DNA from: Halomonas ramblicola
Lineage (GTDB): Bacteria > Pseudomonadota > Gammaproteobacteria > Pseudomonadales > Halomonadaceae
NCBI RefSeq assembly: GCF_030409215.1
Contig: NZ_JAUFPL010000032.1
Span: 530,011-594,010 of the forward strand
Length of the DNA stretch: 64,000 nucleotides
Direction of reading: 5' to 3'
Shown: in pieces, positions 21,488-30,259 of the stretch
How the letters are laid out: the number at the start of each line of letters is the position of its first letter
Numbering within the stretch: position 1 is the stretch's first letter
Made by a program: the position numbers and the translations under genes
Notes under the pieces: model-generated
Database searches by the model: none
What the model was told of the DNA's origin: nothing
What the model saw: only the letters and a program-made list of their open reading frames with translations

Positions 21488-24400
21488 TCACAGGACCTCG
21501 ATGCGTTCGCGGGCGGCCTTCTCCTGGCGATACTCCTCGATGCTCAGGTTGCGCAGCATCGATTGCCGGCCCTGTTCGTTGTGCACGAAGCCGACGCTGG
21601 CGACATAGGGCTCGATGATGTGGATCTTCTGCAGCGGGGTGACGATCAGCAGTTGCAGGTTGAGGCGCGCGAACAGCTCCAGGCCATAGCGGGCGGACTC
21701 GTCGGAGCCGCGGCCGAAGGCTTCGTCGATGACCACGAAACGAAAGGAGCGCGAGTGGCTCTCGCCCCACTCCAGGCCGAACTGGTAGGCCAGGCTGGCG
21801 GCCAGCACGGTATAGGCCAGCTTCTCCTTCTGCCCGCCGGACTTGCCGCCGGCATCCGAGTAGTGCTCGTGCTCGCCGTCGTCCTCGCGCCAGCGCTCGG
21901 AGGCCGAGAACAGGAAGTGGTGGCGCACGTCGGTGACCTTGCGGGTCCAGCGCTTGTCCAGCTCGGTGCTGCCTTCCCGGCCGCGGAAACGCTCGATGAT
22001 GGCCTTGACCTGCAGGAACTTGGCCTCCGAGTACTGCTCGTCGTCGCTGCCGCTGAGGGCGTTCTCGGTGCAGGCGCGCAGCTGCTGACGGAAGTCGCGG
22101 ATCTCGGCGTCGGGGCTGGGCTCGGCGAGCAGGCGGATGTAGCGCCCCGGGTTGTAGTCGATATCGTGCAGCGAGGCGTTGATGGTGGCGACCCGGCCCT
22201 TGATGTCCTCGCGCTGCTGGTTGAGGAAGGCCTGGAAGCCGGCGATCTCGCGGATGGTGTTTTCGTTGAGCAGCTGCTTGAAGCGGGCCTCGAAGCGCGG
22301 CAGGTCGTTGGCCTTGAGGGCGGCGAGCATGGCGCGGTAGTCGTCGCCGGCGGCCAGGCTCGCGTCCACCTCCTCGGTGTCCTGTGGCCACCGGGTCATG
22401 ATGTGCTGCATGGCCTTGATGATCGCCTCGCGCAGGCGGTCGAGCTGCTTCTGGCGCGCGTCGATGTCGGCCTGCAGCCAGTCGCGCATCTCGCGTTCGC
22501 GGTTGTCGCAGGACTCGACGCTGAGCTGATGCTCGCCTAGGGCCTGGGGGCGCTGGGCGTCGAGGCGCGGGAAGCTGGCATGGCGTCGCTCGGCGTCGAG
22601 GCTCTCCACCAGGGAGCTGGCTTCTGCGAGCTGGGTATCGGCCGTGTCGCGGCGCTCGCTCAGGCTGCCCTGTTCCTTCTGGGCCTGGCCCCAGGCCGCC
22701 TCGGTGGCGGTGCTGGCGGCCTCCAGTTCCTGTAGCTGGGCCTGCAGGGTCCTGAGCCGGTCGGAGCTTTCCTCCAGCTTGCGGCGCTCGGCCTCGCGGC
22801 TGGCCAGCCGTGCTGCCGGGGTGCGCCAGTCCAGGGAGGCGAAGTCCTCGAAACCCTGCAGGCGGCTGAGGTCACCGCGCCGCTGGCCGAGCCGGCGCTG
22901 CTCGCCCTGGACCTCGGCCACTCGGGCGGCGCTGGTCTGGATGCGTCGCTGCAGGGTCTCGGCTTCCGTCTCCAGGGCGGCGATCTTGGCCTCGTTGCTC
23001 CAGCCCAGCACGTAGCGGGTGCGGTCGTCGAGGCGGTGGCGGTCGTCCTTCTCGTGGCGTTCGCCGCCGGTCTTGAGCTGGCCATTGCGGGTCAGGGCGC
23101 GCTGCTCGCGGCGGAACTGGCTCAGTTCGCCGCAGCAGGCATAGTCGAAGCGCTTGCCCAGCTCCTGTTCCAGCCAGGCGTAGTGGTCGCTGTCGGGGCG
23201 AATGGCCAGCTTGCGTACCAGCGACTCGGGATGCAGCGAGGGGGCGGCGGCCTGGGTGCTGCGCACCCGGTAGTAGACCAGCCGGCCGCGCAGTTGGGTG
23301 CGCTCGACCCAGTCGGCGACCTCGGCATAGTGGGCGTCGGGCACCAGCAAGGAGAGGGCGAAGTTGTGCAGCACCCGTTCGGCGGCGCCCTCCCAGTCGC
23401 GGGCCTCGTCGCGGACCTGGATCAACTCGCCGGCGAAGGGCAGGGTGTCGGCGTCCAGGCCGGTGGCCTCGCACAGCCGCTCGCGCAGGGCGAGCATGCG
23501 CGCCGGCAGATTGGAGCGGCGTTCGCGCAGCGAGGCCAGCTCGGCGTCGAGGGCATCGTGCTGCTCCTTCAGGCCGCGCAGCGTCAGCTCGTGGTCGGTA
23601 CGCTGCTCGGTCAGGGCGTTCTCGTCATCGTCCAGGCTCGCCAGTGCCCGATCGATGGCCGCGGCATTGGCCTGGAAGGCGTCGGCGTCCTCGGCGGCCT
23701 CGAGCCCCACCGCCGTGGCCAGATCCCGGTAGCGGTCGGCGCGTCGGCGGCAGTGGTCGCGGGCCTCGCTGAGTTCCTCGATCTCGCAGGCCAGCTGGGC
23801 CAGGCGGTCGCCGCCGCTGTCGGCGATCGCCTGGCGCAGGTCGTCACGTTGGTTGGCCTCCTGGCGGCGCCGGTCGCTCAGCTCCTCGAGCCGGTTGGCC
23901 AAGCGATCCAGTTCGCCGTCGAGCCGCTCCAGGCGGCGCTCCAGCAGGGCGGTCTTGTGGTGGGCGAAGTAGCTCTTCAGCGCCTCGCGGTCTGCGACCT
24001 GCTCGGCCTGCTGTTCCGCCAGGGCCCGATGCCGGTCCAGGTTGTCCACCAGCGGGGCCAGTGCCTCGATCTTGCGGCGTGCCTCGAGCACGGCGGCGTG
24101 GGCGCGGTCGAGGTCGTCGAAGTGGCGGATCAGGGCGGTGATGCGCTCCTCCATGGGCAGCGCCTCGAGCATATGGGTGCGCACGAAGTCGGTGAGGTTG
24201 CCCACCGACTTCATCGACACCGTCTGGTTGAACAGCTCCATGGCCTGGTCGTTGCTGGCGCCGAGGCCGAAGCGCCGGCGGAAGGCGGCCCCGTAGGGCG
24301 GGAAGCTGTCGTGCAGCTCCACATGGGGGCTGTCGCGCAGGCGCTTCTTGAGGTGCTTGAGGTCGCTGCCGAAGTCGTCGAAGTCGCCGGCGATGGCCAG

Positions 24401-24871
24401 TTCGCGGTCGGCGACCACGTAGAAGCGTTCCGGCTGGCCCTTGGTGTCGGCGATCCAGAACACCTGGGCCAGGGTGACGTGGGTGTCGAAGCCCTCGTTG
24501 TAGAAGTGGCCGAGGATCACCGAATAGCCGTTGTGGTCGCGCAGGCCCACCGCCTTGGCACTGAGGCCCGCCTCGCCACGCTCGGTCTTGTAGTAGCCCA
24601 GGACATAGGAGCGCAGGCTGCGTTCCTTGGCCTCGGCACCGGCGGCCTTGTTGTAGGTGATGCGTTGGGCGGGCACCAGCAGGGTGGTGATGGCATCGAC
24701 CAGGGTCGACTTGCCGGAGCCGATATCGCCGGTGAGCAGGGCGTTGTCGCCGCCGGCGTCCAGGCGCCAGACCCGTTGGTGGAAGGTGCCCCAGTTGTAG
24801 ACCTCCAGGCGCTGCAGGCGGAAGCCGGCGCGCGCCGGGTCGGACCCGAAGTCGAGTTCTCCGAGCTGCAT
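21488..24871 (-). CDS. jetC: Wadjet SMC-like ATPase JetC
   Basis: MukB-like SMC motor of 1127 residues. Walker A is LLTGDIGSGKSTLVDAITTL near residue 50. Long coiled coils follow on both sides of a hinge near the middle. The ABC signature is in GGKSGGQKEKLAYTVLAASL and Walker B is FRFVVIDEAFGRGSDES near the C-terminus. It would extrude DNA loops with JetA and JetB. The start at 24871 is preferred over one at 24892, because GGGAGA lies eight bases upstream and jetB ends one base before it. Confidence 0.93.
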   Translation of the reverse strand: MQLGELDFGSDPARAGFRLQRLEVYNWGTFHQRVWRLDAGGDNALLTGDIGSGKSTLVDAITTLLVPAQRITYNKAAGAEAKERSLRSYVLGYYKTERGEAGLSAKAVGLRDHNGYSVILGHFYNEGFDTHVTLAQVFWIADTKGQPERFYVVADRELAIAGDFDDFGSDLKHLKKRLRDSPHVELHDSFPPYGAAFRRRFGLGASNDQAMELFNQTVSMKSVGNLTDFVRTHMLEALPMEERITALIRHFDDLDRAHAAVLEARRKIEALAPLVDNLDRHRALAEQQAEQVADREALKSYFAHHKTALLERRLERLDGELDRLANRLEELSDRRRQEANQRDDLRQAIADSGGDRLAQLACEIEELSEARDHCRRRADRYRDLATAVGLEAAEDADAFQANAAAIDRALASLDDDENALTEQRTDHELTLRGLKEQHDALDAELASLRERRSNLPARMLALRERLCEATGLDADTLPFAGELIQVRDEARDWEGAAERVLHNFALSLLVPDAHYAEVADWVERTQLRGRLVYYRVRSTQAAAPSLHPESLVRKLAIRPDSDHYAWLEQELGKRFDYACCGELSQFRREQRALTRNGQLKTGGERHEKDDRHRLDDRTRYVLGWSNEAKIAALETEAETLQRRIQTSAARVAEVQGEQRRLGQRRGDLSRLQGFEDFASLDWRTPAARLASREAERRKLEESSDRLRTLQAQLQELEAASTATEAAWGQAQKEQGSLSERRDTADTQLAEASSLVESLDAERRHASFPRLDAQRPQALGEHQLSVESCDNREREMRDWLQADIDARQKQLDRLREAIIKAMQHIMTRWPQDTEEVDASLAAGDDYRAMLAALKANDLPRFEARFKQLLNENTIREIAGFQAFLNQQREDIKGRVATINASLHDIDYNPGRYIRLLAEPSPDAEIRDFRQQLRACTENALSGSDDEQYSEAKFLQVKAIIERFRGREGSTELDKRWTRKVTDVRHHFLFSASERWREDDGEHEHYSDAGGKSGGQKEKLAYTVLAASLAYQFGLEWGESHSRSFRFVVIDEAFGRGSDESARYGLELFARLNLQLLIVTPLQKIHIIEPYVASVGFVHNEQGRQSMLRNLSIEEYRQEKAARERIEVL

Positions 24872-24872
24872 C

Positions 24873-25490
24873 TCAGTGGTCTCCCTCGGCATGTTCCCGG
24901 TACTCGGCCAGGCGCTGCTCGAACTCGACCAGCCACTGGGCGTCGACGAACGACTTGAGGATGCGGCGCACCTCGTAGCGCGGCGTCTCGCCCTTGAGGC
25001 GGCGCAAAAAGCCCAGCTCCACCACCTTGTTGATGTGGGTATCGATGCGGTCCAGCAGCCGCGCCTCGTTGCTGGTGTCGGCGAAGAACAGCTTGAGCAT
25101 CTCCTGAATCTGCTCGCGGGACAGGATCAGGCGCAGCTCGTCGCCGCCGGCGTCCTGCTCGGCGAGCTTTTTGCGCAGCAGCGCCAGCAGCAGGCTGACC
25201 GGGTAGCTGAGTGGCTGGCGACGCACCAGGCGCGGCAGCTCTCCCTCCTCGTCGTCCGTGGCCTTCTGGCTCAGGTAGGCATGGCCCTCGGCCTCGTCGA
25301 GCATCAGCGTCAGGCCCAGGGGGGCGATGTGGTCGCGGATGCGCGCCTGGTGGTCGAGCAGGTCCTGCCACTGGCCGGGGTGGCGATCCTGATAGAGCAC
25401 GCCCTTGAACAGGGCGATCAGCACCAGCGAGAAGCGCCGCTCGCCGTCGGCGGGGCCGGTGTCGAGGGTCGGGTCGTGGAAGTCGTTCAT
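24873..25490 (-). CDS. jetB: Wadjet subunit JetB (DUF4194, MukE-like)
   Basis: A 205-residue DUF4194 protein, the MukE-like winged-helix (kite) subunit of Wadjet. Typical stretches are FSLVLIALFKGVLYQDRHPG, LSYPVSLLLALLRKKLAEQD and the C-terminal winged helix (INKVVELGFLRRLKGETPRY). The start at 25490 overlaps the jetA stop as ATGA. Confidence 0.9.
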   Translation of the reverse strand: MNDFHDPTLDTGPADGERRFSLVLIALFKGVLYQDRHPGQWQDLLDHQARIRDHIAPLGLTLMLDEAEGHAYLSQKATDDEEGELPRLVRRQPLSYPVSLLLALLRKKLAEQDAGGDELRLILSREQIQEMLKLFFADTSNEARLLDRIDTHINKVVELGFLRRLKGETPRYEVRRILKSFVDAQWLVEFEQRLAEYREHAEGDH

Positions 25491-26953
25491 GCCGTGGGCG
25501 CCCCCTGGCGGGTGAAGATGACGCGCGGCAGGCGGGCCCGGCGCCAGCGGCCGTGCTCCTCCTGCCACTCGATCTCTTGGGGATGGTCGTCGTCGAGCAG
25601 GCCTTGGCCGCCTTCGGTGGCGATGGCCAGCCAGGCGACCAGTTCCGCCAATCCCTGGCGTAGCGGCTCCTCGTCGAGCAGTTCGGCGAGACCGACCTGG
25701 TCGCGGGTCTGCAGGGCGCGGCGCACCCGGGCGCGCAGGCGCTCCTTGTCAACATGGTGCTGATCGAACAGCGCCGTCGCCTCGATGGCCTCGTCGCCGC
25801 TGGCCAGTCGCTCGGCGTCGATGCGCGGCTTGAGCGGCGGGGTGAACAGTGGGCGCTCCATGGGCAGCTCGAGGCGAGGGGCCGGCTCGTCGATAGCCAT
25901 CGGCTCCCCGTCGGGCGGGGTGTCGCGCAGCGCCAGGGCGTGGCGTTCGACGTCGCGCAGGATGGCCATGATGCGGCGATTCTCCAGCCAGCCCTGGTCG
26001 TCCAGGTAGCGGCGGAGCTGCTCGGAGAGCCGGGCCACGGTGCGTTGGGCGACCTCGCCGGCGGTCAGCCAGTCGTAGTGGATGCGGGCCAGACGTGGGT
26101 CGGGCGCCAGTTCCGCCACCGGCTCGAGGGTCAGGATGCGCTCGATCAGCTCGGTGAGCTCCTCCTGGCGCGCCGGCGACATCAGGAAGTCCCAGAAGGC
26201 GTGGAAGCTGCGGCCCTGGTCGGAGTCGCGGATGGCGTCGTGGTCGCCGAAGATCTCCTCCAGCAGCTCACCCTTGCCGCCTTCCCAGGTGGCGATGCGC
26301 TCGCGCACCTCGCGGTCGAGGTCGCGGAAATTCTGCTCCACCTGGCGGAAGTCGGCCAGCAGTGCACGGGCGGTGTCGGTCATCTGCTGGAAGCGCTCGC
26401 GGAGGGCGGTGGCGTCCATCAGCGTCAGGCGGCCGGCGCGGATTTCGGCGATCTCGGCGTCGAGGGCGTCGCGGCGCCGCTCCAGCTCGCGAATGCGCGC
26501 CTCGGGGTCGGTCTCGTTGCCCTGGTCGATCTCTCGCAGCAGCTCGAAGACCTGCTTGAGGCGCGACTCCGCGCCGATGAACTGGCGCTGCTCGAGGCCC
26601 GCCAGCCAGTGCAGGGCCTGCTCGGCGGCCGGGGTCAGGTCGAAGTGCGGCTCGTCGCCCTCGGCGGGGTAGTACTTGCGCAGCCAGCGATGGCGGTCGT
26701 CGGCCCACTCGTTGAGGTAGGCCAGCGCCTCACGCGGGAAGGGATCATCGTCGAGGCGCTGGCGCAGGTGGAAGAGCCAGTCGTCAAGCTGGGCGGCCAG
26801 CGGCTGTTCCGCCAAGCTGCGCACATTGGGCGCGATGAAAGCACGGTGCAGGAAGCCGATCACCATGGGGGCGTGCTCGGCGCGCAGCAGGGTCCAGGCC
26901 GGGTGGCCGCGGCGCAGCTGCTGGAGGTGGTCGAAATCCAGGGCGCGGGTCAT
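25487..26953 (-). CDS. jetA: Wadjet subunit JetA (DUF3375, kleisin-like)
   Basis: A 488-residue DUF3375 protein, the kleisin (MukF-like) subunit and the first gene of the operon. The N-terminal DHLQQLRRGHPAWTLLRAEH and MVIGFLHRAFI are family hallmarks. A central helical region with coiled-coil character follows. The start at 26953 is chosen as the first conserved residues follow it; the frame is open for 18 more codons of non-conserved sequence. The promoter should lie in the 177-base gap shared with the divergent dgt gene. Confidence 0.91.
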   Translation of the reverse strand: MTRALDFDHLQQLRRGHPAWTLLRAEHAPMVIGFLHRAFIAPNVRSLAEQPLAAQLDDWLFHLRQRLDDDPFPREALAYLNEWADDRHRWLRKYYPAEGDEPHFDLTPAAEQALHWLAGLEQRQFIGAESRLKQVFELLREIDQGNETDPEARIRELERRRDALDAEIAEIRAGRLTLMDATALRERFQQMTDTARALLADFRQVEQNFRDLDREVRERIATWEGGKGELLEEIFGDHDAIRDSDQGRSFHAFWDFLMSPARQEELTELIERILTLEPVAELAPDPRLARIHYDWLTAGEVAQRTVARLSEQLRRYLDDQGWLENRRIMAILRDVERHALALRDTPPDGEPMAIDEPAPRLELPMERPLFTPPLKPRIDAERLASGDEAIEATALFDQHHVDKERLRARVRRALQTRDQVGLAELLDEEPLRQGLAELVAWLAIATEGGQGLLDDDHPQEIEWQEEHGRWRRARLPRVIFTRQGAPTA

Positions 26954-27130
26954 CCGCGCAGGATACCGCGAGACACCCGCCGTTCCCAACAAGGCTATTG
27001 CCGGCACTCTGCGACCTGTCTCCGGCGCCCCTCGTCATGGTCGACTGTGTTTGCCCTGCCGTTCCCAAGCGGCGATGGCAAAGTGTCGGTTGGCAGTGTC
27101 AGAATGACGGCTCTCGAGGAGAGGACACCC

Positions 27131-28477
27131 ATGACGCAGATGAGCTGGGAGCGGCTGCTCGACCCGGGCCGCCTGCACGACCGGCGCGGCACGCGCCCCG
27201 GCGGCGGCGACGAGATCGGCCGCAGCCCCTTCCACAAGGACCACGATCGCATCGTCTTCGCCGGTTCCTTCCGGCGCCTGGGGCGCAAGACCCAGGTCCA
27301 CCCGCTGACCGACAACGATCACATCCACACCCGCCTGACCCACTCGCTGGAGGTGGGCTGCGTGGGGCGCTCGCTGGGCATGAGCGTCGGCGAACTGCTG
27401 CGCGGCCGGCTGCCCCGGTGGATCACCCCGGCGGACCTGGGGGTGATCGTCCAGGCCGCCTGCCTGGGCCATGACATCGGCAACCCGCCCTTCGGCCACG
27501 CCGGGGAGTACGCCATCCGCGACTGGTTCAAGCGCGCCGAGGACGACGGCAGCGGGCTGCTCGAGGGGCTCTCCGCCGAAGAGCGGGACGACCTGCTCAC
27601 CTACGAGGGCAACGCCCAGGGCTTCCGCATCGTCACCCAGATCGAGTACAACCAGTTCCGCGGCGGCATGCGCCTGACCGCGGCGACACTGGGCACCCTG
27701 CTCAAGTACCCTTGGACGGTGGAGTACGGCGGCGTGGCGGGCAAGTTCGGCTGCTACCAGAGCGAGCGCCACCTGCTCGGCGAGGTGGCCGAGCGGCTGG
27801 GGTTGCTGCCCAACGGCGAGGGGCGCTGGTGCCGCCACCCCCTGGCCTGGCTGGTGGAGGCCGCCGACGACATCTGCTATGCGCTGCTCGACCTGGAGGA
27901 TGGCCTGGAGATGGGCATCCTGCGCTACGACGAGGTGGCCGAGGTGCTGATCCAGATCGCCGGCGGTGAGCCCGCCGACTATGCCGAGATGCTGCGGGCC
28001 GGGGTGTCCCAGCGTCGGCGCATCGCCGCCCTGCGTGGGGCGGCCATGGAGCGGGCGGTGACCGACGTGGGCGCGGTGTTCGTGCAGCACGAGGCCGAGC
28101 TGCTGGGCGGCCGCCTGCGCTCCGACCTGCTGGAACTCTGCCACCCCGACCTGGACTGGGGGGTCAAGGCCGCCAAGCAGCTGGCTCGCGAGCGGATCTT
28201 CCAGAACGAGCGCAAGGCCAAGCTGGAGATCGGCGCCTATACGACCTTGGGCATCCTGCTCGAGGCCTTCATCGGCGCCGCCCACGAGCTGCACCACACC
28301 GGGCGTTCCACCTTCAAGCACCAGCGGGTGCTGGCGCTGATCGGCGAGAACACCCCGCGCCGCTCCTGGAGCCTCTACGACAGCTATCGGCGCATGCTCG
28401 ACTTCATCGGTGGCATGACCGACCACTACGCCGTGGACCTGGCCCAGGAGATGGGCGGCCGGCTGAGGGGGGAGTGA
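27131..28477 (+). CDS. dgt: Deoxyguanosinetriphosphate triphosphohydrolase-like protein
   Basis: HD-domain dNTPase of 448 residues that converts dGTP (or other dNTPs) to nucleoside and triphosphate. The metal-binding HD residues are in HTRLTHSLEVGCVG and CLGHDIGNPPFGHAGE, and further conserved parts are YEGNAQGFRI and DDICYALLDLEDG. The start is the ATG at 27131 with GAGGAGAGG upstream. It is divergent from the Wadjet operon and overlaps in transcription unit with the RNase gene three bases downstream. Confidence 0.9.
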   Translation: MTQMSWERLLDPGRLHDRRGTRPGGGDEIGRSPFHKDHDRIVFAGSFRRLGRKTQVHPLTDNDHIHTRLTHSLEVGCVGRSLGMSVGELLRGRLPRWITPADLGVIVQAACLGHDIGNPPFGHAGEYAIRDWFKRAEDDGSGLLEGLSAEERDDLLTYEGNAQGFRIVTQIEYNQFRGGMRLTAATLGTLLKYPWTVEYGGVAGKFGCYQSERHLLGEVAERLGLLPNGEGRWCRHPLAWLVEAADDICYALLDLEDGLEMGILRYDEVAEVLIQIAGGEPADYAEMLRAGVSQRRRIAALRGAAMERAVTDVGAVFVQHEAELLGGRLRSDLLELCHPDLDWGVKAAKQLARERIFQNERKAKLEIGAYTTLGILLEAFIGAAHELHHTGRSTFKHQRVLALIGENTPRRSWSLYDSYRRMLDFIGGMTDHYAVDLAQEMGGRLRGE

Positions 28478-28480
28478 GGC

Positions 28481-29251
28481 ATGGCCGGTCGCTGGGGATG
28501 GCTGGCGGGGCTCGCCCTGCTGCTGGTATCCCTGCTGGCGCCGGTGGAAGCGGCGCCCCCGCGGCTCGACGCCGAGGGCTTCGAGCACTACACCCTGGCG
28601 CTGACCTGGCACCCGGGCTTCTGTGCCAGTCGTTCGAATCCGCCGCGGGAGTGCCGGGAGCCGCGGCTGCGCGAGGGCGGCGAGGCGGGCTTCGTGCTGC
28701 ACGGCCTGTGGCCCTCGCTGCCGGAGCGCTTCGCCGAGCGCGGCGTGGCGCGGCGGCGCTGGTGGCGGGAGGGCTGCTTCCTGGAGCAGCCGCGCCCCGA
28801 CGGGAGCTTCTGCCGGGCGCATCCACCGCTGGACCTGCCGGAGGCGCTGGGCGACGCCCTGGACGCCGCCATGCCGGGGCGGGCGAGCTGCCTGGATCGC
28901 TACCAGTACGCCAAGCACGCCGCCTGCCTGGGGTTCGCCGAGGAGGACTATGCCGCCGCCTCGCTGGCGCTGCTCGAGGCGGTGAACGCCAGCGCCTTCG
29001 CCGACTTCGTGGCGATCCGCCGCGGCGGCGAGGTGGCGCGCAACGACCTGGTCAATGCCTTCGAGGCGGCCTTCGGCGAGGGCACGGGGCGCGCGCTGCG
29101 CCTGGAGTGTCGCGGCCGTGGCAATCGCCTGCTCACCGAGGTACGCATCGGCATCGACGCCGGGCGCCTGGCCGACTTCCCGGCGGCGCAGAGCCTGGTG
29201 CGACTGGACCGCGGACGCTGCGCGACGCGGGTGCGGATCGCGGCCTTCTAG
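28481..29251 (+). CDS. RNase I (T2 family) with altered catalytic motif
   Basis: Periplasmic RNase of the T2 family, 256 residues, with a signal peptide (cleavage near residue 24) and many cysteines in family positions. The first active-site motif is normal (GFVLHGLWP, H74). The second reads SCLDRYQYAKHAACLG: H146 and K145 are kept, but the usual glutamate (RYEYAKHGAC in E. coli RNase I) is Q142 and the following Gly is Ala. Activity may be low. It directly follows dgt, and its stop codon overlaps that of the convergent NERD gene in CTAG. Confidence 0.85.
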   Translation: MAGRWGWLAGLALLLVSLLAPVEAAPPRLDAEGFEHYTLALTWHPGFCASRSNPPRECREPRLREGGEAGFVLHGLWPSLPERFAERGVARRRWWREGCFLEQPRPDGSFCRAHPPLDLPEALGDALDAAMPGRASCLDRYQYAKHAACLGFAEEDYAAASLALLEAVNASAFADFVAIRRGGEVARNDLVNAFEAAFGEGTGRALRLECRGRGNRLLTEVRIGIDAGRLADFPAAQSLVRLDRGRCATRVRIAAF

Positions 29252-30153
29252 TCGTCGGCGGACGACTGGGCCTGGCAGGCGGCGCCGTGCTCCAGCAGGG
29301 TGGCGATGACGGCGTCGTGGGTGGCGGTGTCGAGCTCGCCGGGGCAAAGTTCAACGAGGCGCTGGGCGAGGCCCTCGCCACTGTCCACCAGCAGGTCGTC
29401 GGGGCCCTGGCGGGCATCCACCTCCCAGCCCGGCAGGGTCAGCACGCCCATCACCGGCACCTCGCGGCCGGTGCGCTCGCTCAGCCACTCCGCCATCCAG
29501 CGCGCCAGTTGGCGGGTCTTCTCCAGCGGCTGACGCTCGCTCCAGCCCGGGAAGCGCAGCCGGGCGCGTTCCACGTTGACCAGGCCGACCTCCCGGCCGG
29601 AGGGGGTATAGGGGCGGGTGCGCGCCCGGGTCTCCACCACGAAGACACCACAGGGCGTGACCACCACGTGGTCGATGCGCGTATCGCCGGCCGGTACGTC
29701 GTGGAAGACGTAGTAGGGATGGGCCTCGGGACGGATCAGCTGCTCCAGCTCCTGGCCCACGACCAGCTCGCAGGCCAGGCCCAGCTTGAGCCGCCGGATG
29801 CGCTGGAAGTCGCGCATCAGCAGGAAGCAGTAGGTCAGTACCAGCAGGGTGCTCAGCGCCCCGTAGAGCGCCCATTCGATCCAGTCCTGCTCGGGGGAGA
29901 ACAGCATGCGCCCCATGCCGTAGACCAGCGGGGCCAGGGTCACGATGGGCCCCAGGGCGCCGTCGAGGAAGAGCGCGGCGAAGGCGCGATCGAGGCGGTC
30001 GCGCAGGTGCTGGCCCGGCTCGCGCAGGGGGTGGGCGTCGAACGGCGAGCGGACGCGGGCGTCGTGCAGGTTGCGCAGCGCCACCACGATCACCGCCATG
30101 GCGCCGAGGGGGAACAGGAAGATCAGGGGGAGCAGGTATTCCAGCCAGGCCAT
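29248..30153 (-). CDS. Membrane-bound NERD-domain protein
   Basis: A 301-residue protein with an N-terminal membrane helix (residues 4-26), two to three more hydrophobic helices at about 60-115, and then a NERD nuclease-related domain (about 130-260). The NERD core is RIDHVVVTPCGVFVVETRAR, with GREVGLVNVERARLRFPGWS after it; the acid and the E-x-[KR] of this nuclease-like fold are seen as D and ETR. NERD domains occur in DNA-processing and some defence proteins; the role here is unknown. It is divergent from the sirtuin gene. Confidence 0.8.
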   Translation of the reverse strand: MAWLEYLLPLIFLFPLGAMAVIVVALRNLHDARVRSPFDAHPLREPGQHLRDRLDRAFAALFLDGALGPIVTLAPLVYGMGRMLFSPEQDWIEWALYGALSTLLVLTYCFLLMRDFQRIRRLKLGLACELVVGQELEQLIRPEAHPYYVFHDVPAGDTRIDHVVVTPCGVFVVETRARTRPYTPSGREVGLVNVERARLRFPGWSERQPLEKTRQLARWMAEWLSERTGREVPVMGVLTLPGWEVDARQGPDDLLVDSGEGLAQRLVELCPGELDTATHDAVIATLLEHGAACQAQSSADD

Positions 30154-30259
30154 CGGGATTCCTTGCCCATCGGGTGGGATGCCGGGGTCGAGGGCCTATT
30201 CTAGACAAGCCGGGCCCTCGGGGGCCATGCTCTTTCGGCGCAGGCAGCGAGGCAGCGAC

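Noticed and set aside
23036-24958. Open frame of 640 codons opposite jetC
   Set aside because: Antisense shadow of a conserved SMC gene with low-complexity composition.
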